DNA from: UBA2645 sp044360285
Lineage (GTDB): Bacteria > Pseudomonadota > Alphaproteobacteria > Rickettsiales > UBA1997
NCBI GenBank assembly: GCA_044360285.1
Contig: JBIKKP010000024.1
Span: forward strand, 1-25,427
Length of the DNA stretch: 25,427 nucleotides
Reading direction: 5' to 3'
In this document: one piece after another, positions 16,964 to 23,282 of the stretch
Layout: each line of letters opens with the position of its first letter
How positions within the stretch are numbered: the first letter of the stretch is position 1
Translations under genes and position numbers: made by a program
The notes under the pieces: generated by a model
Told to the model about the DNA's origin: nothing
The model's database searches: none
The model's input: the letters and a program-made list of their open reading frames with translations, nothing else

Positions 16964-17617
16964 ATGTTGAAAAAAGTTATTATTGTTTTGGCGGTTGCAC
17001 TTGCTGCTTTTTCTGCCTATGTTGCCAAGCAACCTTCTCAGCTTGATGTCAGCAGATCTGTTGCTATCAACGCTCCAGCGCCAGAAGTTTTTTCTCACGT
17101 TAACGATTTTCACAAATGGGCTGCTTGGTCTCCGTGGGCTAATCTTGACCCAAACATGCAAGTTGTTTATGGTGGCCCATCTGAAGCTGGTTTAAATTCT
17201 CACCAAACTTGGTCTGGAAATAGTGACGTTGGTGCTGGTAAAATGACTATTACTGAAGTTATTCCAAATAGCTTAGTTAAAATTGCGCTTGAAATGGAAA
17301 AGCCTCTTAAAGCCAGCGATACAGTTGAATTCGTCTTCAAAGAAGAAGCCGGCAGCACTATGGTCACTTGGCATATTCAAGGTCAGAAAGATTTCATTGG
17401 CAAGTTGATGGGCGTGATCTATGGTTGCGAAAAGAAACTTGGTGCAAGTCTTGAAGAAGGCCTCGCTAACTTGAAAAAAGTTTCTGAAGAAGTAAAAACT
17501 CCTGTTGAAGCTCCAGCAGCTGACGCAGTAAGTGTAGAAGCTCCAGTTGACGGCGCAGCAGCTCCAGCAGCTCCAGCAGCAGCTTCAGCTCCAGTTGCAG
17601 CTCCAGCAGTTAAATAA
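16964..17617 (+). CDS. Membrane-anchored SRPBCC-family protein with Ala/Pro-rich tail
   Basis: The 217-residue protein has an N-terminal membrane span or signal anchor (about 4-20). An SRPBCC/START-like domain follows (about 27-165), with VSRSVAINAPAPEVFSHVNDFHKWAAWSPW, a typical polyketide-cyclase-like start with the W-x-x-W pattern, and later GQKDFIGKLMGVI. The tail (about 170-217) is a low-complexity Ala/Pro/Val run encoded by reiterated GCTCCAGCAG-type codons. SRPBCC domains bind hydrophobic ligands; the ligand is unknown. It is followed by a strong terminator and probably forms a single-gene unit. Confidence 0.8.
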   Translation: MLKKVIIVLAVALAAFSAYVAKQPSQLDVSRSVAINAPAPEVFSHVNDFHKWAAWSPWANLDPNMQVVYGGPSEAGLNSHQTWSGNSDVGAGKMTITEVIPNSLVKIALEMEKPLKASDTVEFVFKEEAGSTMVTWHIQGQKDFIGKLMGVIYGCEKKLGASLEEGLANLKKVSEEVKTPVEAPAADAVSVEAPVDGAAAPAAPAAASAPVAAPAVK

Positions 17618-17637
17618 GTTTTTGCTAAAATTTATTT

Positions 17638-17680
17638 AAAAAGCGTCGCTTCGCTATAAGGTGAAGCGACGCTTTTTTGT
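17638..17680 (+). terminator. Intrinsic terminator after the SRPBCC gene
   Basis: The left arm AAAAAGCGTCGCTTC (17638-17652) is perfectly complementary to GAAGCGACGCTTTTT (17663-17677). The stem is extended by G-U and C-G pairs around a short loop and ends in a T-run. This is the clearest rho-independent terminator in the window. The A-run on its left side could let it work in both directions. Confidence 0.92.
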
Positions 17681-17699
17681 TTGAAGAAAAAATAAAAAA

Positions 17700-19202
17700 A
17701 TGACAAATTTTAAAGACCTAAACCTCAATCCTGTAATCCTCGCGTCCCTTGAAAAGAAAGGCTATACCAGCCCGACGCCAATTCAACAACAAGCAATTTC
17801 GCCTATTATCGAAGGCAAAGATATCCTTGGCATTGCACAAACGGGAACCGGCAAAACAGCCGCCTTCTCTCTGCCAATTTTACACAATTTAGCGCAAAAA
17901 AAATCGTCAGCAAAATCTGGCGGAATGCGCGTTTTAGTTCTCACGCCAACTCGCGAATTGGCTTTACAAATTGCTGAAAATATCGAACTTTATGGAAAAG
18001 ATTTGGGTTTGCGCTACGCAGTGGTTTTTGGTGGTGTTAATGAAAAGCCGCAAATTACAGCAATTGCTCCAGGTGTTGATATCTTGATTGCAACCCCAGG
18101 TCGACTTCTTGATTTAAGCGAGCGCGGCTTTGTTCGTTATATGCAACTTGAAGTGCTCGTGCTTGATGAAGCTGATCGTATGCTTGATATGGGCTTCATT
18201 AACGACATCAAAAAAATCATCAAAAAAATTCCAGATCGTCGCCAAACATTATTCTTTTCGGCAACCATGCCAGAAAGCATTTCGTCTTTGGCTAATTCGA
18301 TTTTGAAAGATCCGGTCAGAATTGAGGTGCAGCCTGCATCATCAACCGTTGAGCGCATTAATCAAAAAGTTATTTTTGTCGAAAAAGCACAAAAAAGTTT
18401 TTTACTTAAAAAACTTTTGACTGCTGAAGGTACCACCAGCGCAATCGTTTTTTGTGCCACGAAACATGGATCAAATCGTTTGGTAGATTTTCTTGAGCGC
18501 AACGGAATTTCTTGCGACGTAATTCATGGCGACAAGTCTCAAAACGCCCGTCAGCGTGCTTTGGAAGAGTTCCGTATTGGAAAAATTAAAGTGCTTGTTG
18601 CAACCGACATTGCAGCGCGCGGCATTGACATTCCAGCAATTAGCCACGTGTTTAATTATGACATTCCGCGTGACCCAGAAAGTTATGTGCATCGTATTGG
18701 ACGCACAGCAAGAGCAGGTCGTGATGGTATTGCAATTTCATTTTGTGACGACAGCGAAAAAGAATATCTGCGCGATATTGAAAAACTAACCAAACAAAAA
18801 ATTCCAACCTCCGGCGGAAATTCTTCAACAGAATTTGCTGAGGAAATGAAGCGCGAAAAGTCTTACAGAACGCGAGAACCAAGACGCGACAGAGATTCCT
18901 CAAGAAAAGACGACAGACCAAAATCTCGTTCATCTTTTGGTGGAAATCGCGACCGCGATTCGGAAAGAAGCGGCGAAAGAAGAAGCTCTGCACCTAGAGA
19001 CAGGGATGATGACAGAAGAGCTCCTTCATCTCGCAATAGAGATGACAGAAGAAACTCTTCATCAGCTGAGCCATCAAGAGGTTTGAAAAAATCTGATTCA
19101 ACGCAAAGTCGTTATGCAAAAGCGAGTGCAAAGTCAGCAGCAAAGCCTGGCTCTAAGTCGCGCTTTAGTTTTTCAAAACTTTTTGGATTGAAGAAAAAAT
19201 AA
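17700..19202 (+). CDS. rhlE: DEAD-box RNA helicase, RhlE-like
   Basis: The 500-residue protein is an ATP-dependent RNA helicase of the kind used in ribosome assembly and RNA turnover. All core motifs are present: Q motif (FKDLNLN...PTPIQQQAI), motif I AQTGTGKT (46-53), Ia PTRELALQ (83-90), GG, TPGRLLDL, DEAD (156-159), SAT (187-189), then in domain 2 IVFCATKHG, VIHGDKSQ, VLVATDIAARGIDIP and YVHRIGRTARAG. From about residue 385 the tail is rich in Arg, Asp and Ser (RDRDSSRKDDRPKSRSS and similar), an unstructured RNA-binding extension common in RhlE-type proteins. The stop codon lies inside the target-site duplication of the IS1595 element, so the reading frame survives but its native 3' flank is now 3.6 kb away. 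RhlE versus another DEAD subgroup is a best guess. Confidence 0.92.
   Translation: MTNFKDLNLNPVILASLEKKGYTSPTPIQQQAISPIIEGKDILGIAQTGTGKTAAFSLPILHNLAQKKSSAKSGGMRVLVLTPTRELALQIAENIELYGKDLGLRYAVVFGGVNEKPQITAIAPGVDILIATPGRLLDLSERGFVRYMQLEVLVLDEADRMLDMGFINDIKKIIKKIPDRRQTLFFSATMPESISSLANSILKDPVRIEVQPASSTVERINQKVIFVEKAQKSFLLKKLLTAEGTTSAIVFCATKHGSNRLVDFLERNGISCDVIHGDKSQNARQRALEEFRIGKIKVLVATDIAARGIDIPAISHVFNYDIPRDPESYVHRIGRTARAGRDGIAISFCDDSEKEYLRDIEKLTKQKIPTSGGNSSTEFAEEMKREKSYRTREPRRDRDSSRKDDRPKSRSSFGGNRDRDSERSGERRSSAPRDRDDDRRAPSSRNRDDRRNSSSAEPSRGLKKSDSTQSRYAKASAKSAAKPGSKSRFSFSKLFGLKKK
19195..19202. repeat. Target-site duplication, left copy (AAAAATAA)
   Basis: The eight bases AAAAATAA directly precede the left inverted repeat and recur directly after the right one (22803-22810). 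Eight base pairs is the usual IS1595-family duplication length. The last three bases are the helicase stop codon. Confidence 0.93.
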
Positions 19203-19229
19203 GGCAATTATCCCTTGACAACAAGTAAG
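19203..19229 (+). repeat. Left terminal inverted repeat (27 bp)
   Basis: It begins GGCAATTATCCCTTGACAAC and ends AAGTAAG. It is the exact reverse complement of 22776-22802. It contains TTGACA (19215-19220), a consensus -35 hexamer pointing into the element. Confidence 0.95.
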
Positions 19230-19242
19230 TAATCTTTACAGT
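19215..19242 (+). promoter_or_regulatory. Candidate transposase promoter with -35 box inside the inverted repeat
   Basis: TTGACA (19215-19220) is followed after 16 bp by TACAGT (19237-19242), a weak -10 matching TATAAT at four positions. Transcription would start near 19249, about 24 bp before the transposase ATG. The -35 is perfect and the -10 poor, consistent with low transposase expression. Confidence 0.5.
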
Positions 19243-19270
19243 TGGCTCAGTTGTTAATCAAACGAGTCAA
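19242..19270 (+). promoter_or_regulatory. Imperfect 29-bp dyad in the transposase leader
   Basis: TTGGCTCAGTTG and its mirror half CAAACGAGTCAA are arranged symmetrically about TTAATC, ending two bases before the transposase start at 19273. The right arm holds GAG, the only Shine-Dalgarno-like triplet before this gene. The dyad could be an operator or an mRNA hairpin limiting translation. Confidence 0.45.
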
Positions 19271-19272
19271 TT

Positions 19273-20166
19273 ATGAAAAAAGAAAAATTCACAATTAAGC
19301 AGTTCAATAAAAAATATCCGAATGACGATGCTTGCTTAGAGGAAGTTTTTGCGAATCGCTACGGACATTTAGAAAACTGTCCTGAGTGCAAAAATTCTTT
19401 CAGCTATCACCGCGTTTCAGATCGTAAATGTTATTCTTGCGCTTGGTGTTCTTTTCAAATTCACCCGCTCGCAAACACTATCTTTCACAAGTCTTCAACC
19501 AGTTTGAAAAATTGGTTTCATGCAATTTTCCTTTTCTCCGTCTCTAAAAACGGCGTTTCAGCAATGGAGCTTCAACGCCAAATCGGAGTCACTTACAAAT
19601 GCGCTTACCGCATGGGTCAGCAGATTCGCAAGCTCTTCGATGAAGATATTGAGAAGCTACAAAACACCGTAGAAATTGATGAAACTTACTACGGTGGCAA
19701 AGAAGCCAATAAACACGCTTCTAAAAAAACTCCTAATGCTCAAGGCAGATCAACCAAGAAAAAAATTCCTGTGTTGGCTGCGGTTGAGAGAGACGGCAAC
19801 ATTATTGCTAAAGTTGTCGGCAATACTTCAAGCTCAGTAATTCAGCCCTTTGTTAAAGCGAATATCTCACTTTCTGCCGAAATCAAAACCGATGAATACC
19901 GTGGCTACAGCAACTTGAACAAGTTAGGCTACAATCACGACACCGTAGATCATGGCAGAAAACAGTTTGTAAAAGGAACTGCTCACACCAACAACCTTGA
20001 AGGCTTTTGGTCTCAACTCAAAAGATCAATCAACGGCACTTACCACTTCGTAAGCCCGAAGCATCTTCAAACTTATGTGAATGAATTTGCTTATCGCTAC
20101 AATAGAAGAAAAGCAGTTACGCCTTTGTTTTCTTCTTTGGTTTCAAAGGTTTGGATGCCTTGCTAA
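19273..20166 (+). CDS. IS1595-family transposase
   Basis: The 297-residue protein has an N-terminal zinc ribbon with CPEC (36-39) and CYSC (53-56, with C59 close by), followed by an HTH-like region. The catalytic DDE-like domain of the ISXO2/IS1595 type comes next: VEIDETYYGGK (133-143, D136), KTDEYRGYSNL (205-215, D207) and HTNNLEGFWSQLKRS (238-252, where N240/N241, E243 and K250 supply the last acidic or Asn and Lys positions), then YHFVSPKHLQTYVNEFAYRYNRR. It would cut and paste the element between its 27-bp ends. No frameshift or stop interrupts it, so it looks functional. Its last 50 bp are overlapped on the other strand by a 37-codon ORF. Confidence 0.95.
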   Translation: MKKEKFTIKQFNKKYPNDDACLEEVFANRYGHLENCPECKNSFSYHRVSDRKCYSCAWCSFQIHPLANTIFHKSSTSLKNWFHAIFLFSVSKNGVSAMELQRQIGVTYKCAYRMGQQIRKLFDEDIEKLQNTVEIDETYYGGKEANKHASKKTPNAQGRSTKKKIPVLAAVERDGNIIAKVVGNTSSSVIQPFVKANISLSAEIKTDEYRGYSNLNKLGYNHDTVDHGRKQFVKGTAHTNNLEGFWSQLKRSINGTYHFVSPKHLQTYVNEFAYRYNRRKAVTPLFSSLVSKVWMPC

Positions 20167-20230
20167 TCAAGGCGTTGAAGACTGCCTTATTAGCTTTATC
20201 GGGCTTTATTTCTTTATCTTTCTTCTTCAT
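20117..20230 (-). CDS. Small lysine-rich ORF coupled to the R-M gene (37 codons)
   Basis: The ATG at 20230-20228 overlaps the R-M stop codon as ATGA, and the frame ends at TAA (20119-20117). The product begins MKKKDKEIKPDKANKAVFNA and ends SKPLKPKKKTKA. It has 13 Lys in 37 residues, is strongly basic and has a possible short helix (ANKAVFNALISKA). The last 50 bp lie antisense to the transposase 3' end. The exact stop-start overlap suggests translational coupling, but an ORF this short can arise by chance. I do not recognise the protein; a nucleic-acid-binding accessory or controller is one speculation. Confidence 0.4.
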   Translation of the reverse strand: MKKKDKEIKPDKANKAVFNALISKASKPLKPKKKTKA

Positions 20231-22659
20231 AAAGACGAGCTGTAAGGTAGAGATTTTATGTAATTTTCCATAAACATCCAGTCTGGGTCGCCTTGTTTGG
20301 TTGCTGGAAGTTTTATTTTTGTTGAAGTCAATCTATTGCCCGTCCAACTCCTTCCAAATGAAAATTTTGGTCTTTCTTGATCTAAAATAGTAACAAGAAA
20401 TAAAGAGTTATATTTATTAAGTTTATCGTTGTATCCGCACGATGTTTTGCCGCTCATGCCAATAAAATCTTTTTCTTGATAAAGAGTATAGCCAGCACTA
20501 CCAGCGCCCAACTGTATAAAAACAATACAATTGCCTTCAGATATAAACTGTTTATTGCCTTCTTTTGAACACATCATATCTAAACCGTTACTATCTTTTT
20601 TAGCGGCAATATAAGCTATTTCATTACCTGGAATCAGTTCGTTAGTAGTAGAACCTTTTGTTGGCTTTATAACGGGAAATAAATAATTTACTTCGTAAGA
20701 TTTCCAATTTTCTACGCTTAGATTAATCTTATTTTGTGTGAGCGATTTATTCGTCGCTGTCGAGATGTAGTTATTGGAGAATTGAAATATAGAAAAATCT
20801 TTTATTACTTTTATAAAGTTCTCTTCTTTTAGATTTGAATAGTCCGTTTCAAGATAGGCTTCAGAACACCACTCACTTTCTGCATTAATATTTTGTGTTT
20901 GACTTAGACCCGCCGCATTTTCTTTATTAAGAAATTTTTCTAACCATTGTTTTTTGATCTTTTTAAAAGATTTATTTTTATCAATCCTGCCATTATTCTT
21001 CGTCTTGACGAATCCATCATCTTTAAAATATCCAAAAAATGTTTTTTTATTTTGAGAATGTGGAGTATGTGCTTTAAAAACAATTATGCAGGTATTAACC
21101 GTAACGGGATGGAATAAGTCATTTGGCATTGAAAAAACTGCCTCTAAAGTATGGCTTCTTAGCAATCTTTCTTTTACTTCGACTACTTTTTTATCATCAG
21201 AAACAACCGTGGACATCTGGCAGATGGCAACACAAACCCCATCCTTTACTAAGCATTCTAAAGTATTCTCTACAAACTCTAATTGCTCATCTGCATTTCC
21301 ATCTTGGTAAGGAGGATTTAAAAAACCTTTTGTCGGTTTCTGTCTTTTTATGATATTCTTATTTTTCTCATCAAAACAGCTGCCATACAAAATATGACTC
21401 TTGCCATCACCTCGCATCATCATATTTGAACATGCGTGAGAAAACATGTCTGGTCTTTTTTCAATTCCTATAAGTTGCTTTGATTTAATTGTTTGTTTTT
21501 TCTCAGTATTGTTGCCAGCCTTTTCGATCATATAATTCATTGCGGATACTAGAAAACCAGCCGTTCCACAACATGGATCAAAAACAATATCATCAGCACT
21601 CAATTCCGCAATATCACAAAAAAAGTCCGTGATATGTGATGGAGTGAGAACCAAGCCAGTTTTCTTGTCGCCACCAGCATATCTTATAAACTGAGTATAA
21701 AACTTTCCCAATACATCAAATTCACTTTCGTTTATATGCGGTAAAATATCTTGGTTAATTAATGAAATAAAATCTCTTAACAAAGTATTTAATTCATTTT
21801 TTTTAGTTTTCTTATTATGGAATGTATCTGAACTAAAATCGGCATTATTCCTGAATTTAGAGTATTCAGATATTATGATTTTTGTTTTCTCTGAATCTAA
21901 ATTATTCTTTTCCAAAACGCTCTCGCAGGCCGTCAATAATGAATCTATTAATTTAGCATTTTCGGATTTTTTCTTTTTTGGATTATCTTTGTTTTCCTTA
22001 TCATCTTTTTCTTCCTCCATAACGGGAGAGAAAAATTTGTAACCATGAAGAAATGGTTTATGCTGCAATGCAATGAGGATCGCGCTAATCAATGTGCATC
22101 TCTCAACTTCAGGTATCGAATATTTGTGTAAAAATGAATTATATTCTATAGCTTTTTTTATAAGCTCTTCTTCTGCGAAAGGCTTTGATTGTTGTTTTAC
22201 TATAGCTTCAAGTTCCTTTGATTTCAGGAAGAGTTTATCTTGAATGTCTTTATAGGTGTAATTCTGCCTCAACCATAAGAAGGTTGATATTTTCTTCTCT
22301 TTGTCATTTTCACCACTAACAGCAACAGCGATCGTATTAAATTCGTCCTTCAAATAGGAGGCATATAGAAGAGCACCATCAACGGCATAATCTTTATGTT
22401 TATCTCTATTTTTGCTTTCGTGCTTAGATATGCTGGCTTTACACTCAATGACAATTAAGTCATCAGGATTGTCTTTGAAAGATATTATAAATTCAGGATA
22501 ACCAGCTCCAGCTCCATTCTTAGAAGCCCTTTTAAGTAATTTTTGTATTTTTGGATTATCTGATGCTTTTTCTTCTATTACGATATTTTGATTATCGTAG
22601 TAGCTCTTCTCTCGCAGTAAATCTCTAACTATATTTTCTGTTTTTGATTCGTTAGCCAT
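20227..22659 (-). CDS. Single-chain restriction-modification enzyme (nuclease, N6-adenine methylase and target recognition; Type IIG-like)
   Basis: The 810-residue protein has three parts. The N-terminal nuclease domain (about 1-150) resembles HsdR_N/PD-(D/E)XK folds, with YPEFIIS (54-60) and VIECKAS (70-76) giving E56, E72 and K74. A helical linker (about 160-310) resembles HsdM N-terminal regions. The gamma-class N6-adenine methylase (about 315-580) has motif I DPCCGTAGFLVSAM (361-374), GIEKRPD (398-404) and catalytic NPPY (448-451). The C-terminal target-recognition domain (about 630-810) resembles a half HsdS and ends with LPATKQGDPDWMFMENYIKSLP. All key residues are present. This order matches Type IIG enzymes that cut and methylate with one chain. 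It lies inside the IS1595 element, convergent to the transposase. A methylase with an inactive nuclease, or an anti-phage system, cannot be excluded. Confidence 0.85.
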   Translation of the reverse strand: MANESKTENIVRDLLREKSYYDNQNIVIEEKASDNPKIQKLLKRASKNGAGAGYPEFIISFKDNPDDLIVIECKASISKHESKNRDKHKDYAVDGALLYASYLKDEFNTIAVAVSGENDKEKKISTFLWLRQNYTYKDIQDKLFLKSKELEAIVKQQSKPFAEEELIKKAIEYNSFLHKYSIPEVERCTLISAILIALQHKPFLHGYKFFSPVMEEEKDDKENKDNPKKKKSENAKLIDSLLTACESVLEKNNLDSEKTKIIISEYSKFRNNADFSSDTFHNKKTKKNELNTLLRDFISLINQDILPHINESEFDVLGKFYTQFIRYAGGDKKTGLVLTPSHITDFFCDIAELSADDIVFDPCCGTAGFLVSAMNYMIEKAGNNTEKKQTIKSKQLIGIEKRPDMFSHACSNMMMRGDGKSHILYGSCFDEKNKNIIKRQKPTKGFLNPPYQDGNADEQLEFVENTLECLVKDGVCVAICQMSTVVSDDKKVVEVKERLLRSHTLEAVFSMPNDLFHPVTVNTCIIVFKAHTPHSQNKKTFFGYFKDDGFVKTKNNGRIDKNKSFKKIKKQWLEKFLNKENAAGLSQTQNINAESEWCSEAYLETDYSNLKEENFIKVIKDFSIFQFSNNYISTATNKSLTQNKINLSVENWKSYEVNYLFPVIKPTKGSTTNELIPGNEIAYIAAKKDSNGLDMMCSKEGNKQFISEGNCIVFIQLGAGSAGYTLYQEKDFIGMSGKTSCGYNDKLNKYNSLFLVTILDQERPKFSFGRSWTGNRLTSTKIKLPATKQGDPDWMFMENYIKSLPYSSSL

Positions 22660-22682
22660 TAGGTAAATATTTTCTGTTTTTG
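22631..22682. repeat. 16-bp direct repeats flanking the R-M start codon
   Basis: ATATTTTCTGTTTTTG occurs at 22631-22646, inside codons 5-10 of the R-M gene, and again at 22667-22682 just upstream of its ATG (22659). A shorter match, ATTTTCTGT, lies at 22689-22697. The 36-bp spacing places exact copies on both sides of the start codon. They may be binding sites for a regulator, or the result of a short local duplication. Confidence 0.5.
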
Positions 22683-22734
22683 TTAAAAATTTTCTGTAAT
22701 CTAATCACAACTTTTTCTAAAAATGAAGTCGCAA

Positions 22735-22762
22735 ATATAACTTTGTTATTTGGAAGTTATAT
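22735..22762. promoter_or_regulatory. Perfect dyad overlapping the R-M promoter (candidate operator)
   Basis: ATATAACTT (22735-22743) and AAGTTATAT (22754-22762) are perfect inverted copies with a 10-nt spacer. On the minus strand the dyad overlaps the last bases of the -10 box (22766-22761) and covers the expected transcription start. That is where a repressor or controller protein would act. Confidence 0.5.
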
Positions 22763-22790
22763 TATGTCTTAATCTCTTACTTGTTGTCAA
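22761..22790 (-). promoter_or_regulatory. R-M promoter with -35 box inside the right inverted repeat
   Basis: Read on the minus strand, TTGACA (22790-22785) lies in the inverted repeat and CATAAT (22766-22761) follows after 18 bp, matching TATAAT at five of six positions. Transcription would start near 22754, leaving a leader of about 95 nt before the ATG. This is the best sigma-70-like promoter I can see in the window. Confidence 0.6.
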
Positions 22791-22802
22791 GGGATAATTG
22801 CC
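22776..22802 (-). repeat. Right terminal inverted repeat (27 bp)
   Basis: It is the exact reverse complement of 19203-19229, ending GGGATAATTGCC at the outer edge. It carries the inward-facing -35 hexamer used by the R-M promoter. Confidence 0.95.
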
Positions 22803-22810
22803 AAAAATAA
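22803..22810. repeat. Target-site duplication, right copy (AAAAATAA)
   Basis: It is identical to 19195-19202. Removing the element and one copy would join the helicase stop codon directly to ACATTTCATTGTCC. Confidence 0.93.
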
Positions 22811-22817
22811 ACATTTC

Positions 22818-22847
22818 ATTGTCCTGTGCAGCTGCGTGCGGGACAAT
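22818..22847. terminator. Hairpin, probably the native 3' hairpin of the helicase gene
   Basis: ATTGTCCTG (22818-22826) pairs with CGGGACAAT (22839-22847), with one G-U pair, around a loop containing the palindrome GCAGCTGC. Before insertion of the IS element it would have lain about 15 bp after the helicase stop. No T-run follows, so a terminator or mRNA-stabilising role is inferred. Confidence 0.45.
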
Positions 22848-22869
22848 TGCAAAGGAATAGGGCTAAATC

Positions 22870-23232
22870 ATGAAGGAACTCATCATCGTTTGTCTAATCG
22901 CGCTGATCATAACTCCGCTGGTGAAAATTCTTAACCCTTTTGGTTTGAAGAAAGAAGTTGAGGTGAAATTAGAAAAACCTTACCAGGTGATGGCAGAAGC
23001 TGGTTCGCTTGCTTGTATGTCGAGCAAAGCTTTGCAAGAGATCAATGAATCTTTGCTACAGAAGAATGTTAAAAAATTTGATGATTTGATGGCGCGCGGA
23101 GTTTGCATTTCGCTTGCAAAAGGCACGAAGTTGATGGGGCCGGAGGATGCTTGCGCAGAGGCTGCGGATGATGTTTTTATTCCAGAAAAAAAGTCGCTGA
23201 GATTTTATATTCCTTGTTTTGCGGTGAAGTAA
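22870..23232 (+). CDS. Small membrane-anchored protein of unknown function
   Basis: The 120-residue protein starts with a hydrophobic segment (about 3-20) that could be a signal anchor, followed by a soluble part. That part has four cysteines (C49, C79, C95, C116) that could form disulfides if it is periplasmic, plus C8 in the membrane part. The stretch PYQVMAEAGSLACMSSKALQEINESLLQKN is probably helical. I do not recognise a family. It has AAGGA about 14 bp upstream of its ATG, one of the few Shine-Dalgarno-like sequences here. It lies between the IS element and a strong hairpin, and before the insertion it followed the helicase by about 67 bp. Confidence 0.6.
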   Translation: MKELIIVCLIALIITPLVKILNPFGLKKEVEVKLEKPYQVMAEAGSLACMSSKALQEINESLLQKNVKKFDDLMARGVCISLAKGTKLMGPEDACAEAADDVFIPEKKSLRFYIPCFAVK

Positions 23233-23237
23233 TTATT

Positions 23238-23260
23238 GGGCGGAGTTGCAAACTCCGCCC
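23238..23260. terminator. Perfect 10-bp GC-rich hairpin between convergent genes
   Basis: GGGCGGAGTT (23238-23247) and AACTCCGCCC (23251-23260) form a perfect stem with a 3-nt loop. It lies six bases after the stop of the small unknown gene and 23 bases past the end of uup. There is no T-run on either side, so it may act as a weak bidirectional terminator or 3'-end stabiliser. Confidence 0.6.
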
Positions 23261-23282
23261 AGCTACCAGCGTTTAAATCTCG

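Larger units (their letters stand above)
19203..22802. mobile_element. Complete IS1595-family element with a restriction-modification passenger gene
   Basis: The element is exactly 3600 bp, bounded by perfect 27-bp inverted repeats (19203-19229 and 22776-22802, beginning GGCAATTATCCCTTGACAAC) and a perfect 8-bp target duplication AAAAATAA. Inside are an intact DDE-type transposase (+), a convergent R-M gene (-) and a 37-codon ORF coupled to the R-M gene. The family is assigned from the transposase: N-terminal zinc ribbon plus the DETYYGG...TDEYRGY...HTNNLEGFW catalytic domain. IS1595-family elements are known to carry passenger genes at times. Perfect ends and duplication and intact genes suggest recent insertion. 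It is not a composite transposon, since only one transposase and one pair of ends are present. Confidence 0.93.

Noticed and set aside
20227..22659. Plain Type I methylase subunit (HsdM)
   Set aside because: The N-terminal nuclease motif and the C-terminal recognition domain make it a fused enzyme, and no hsdR or hsdS gene is nearby.
19203..22802. Composite transposon or two separate insertions
   Set aside because: Only one transposase and one pair of ends are present, and a single target duplication flanks the whole 3600 bp.
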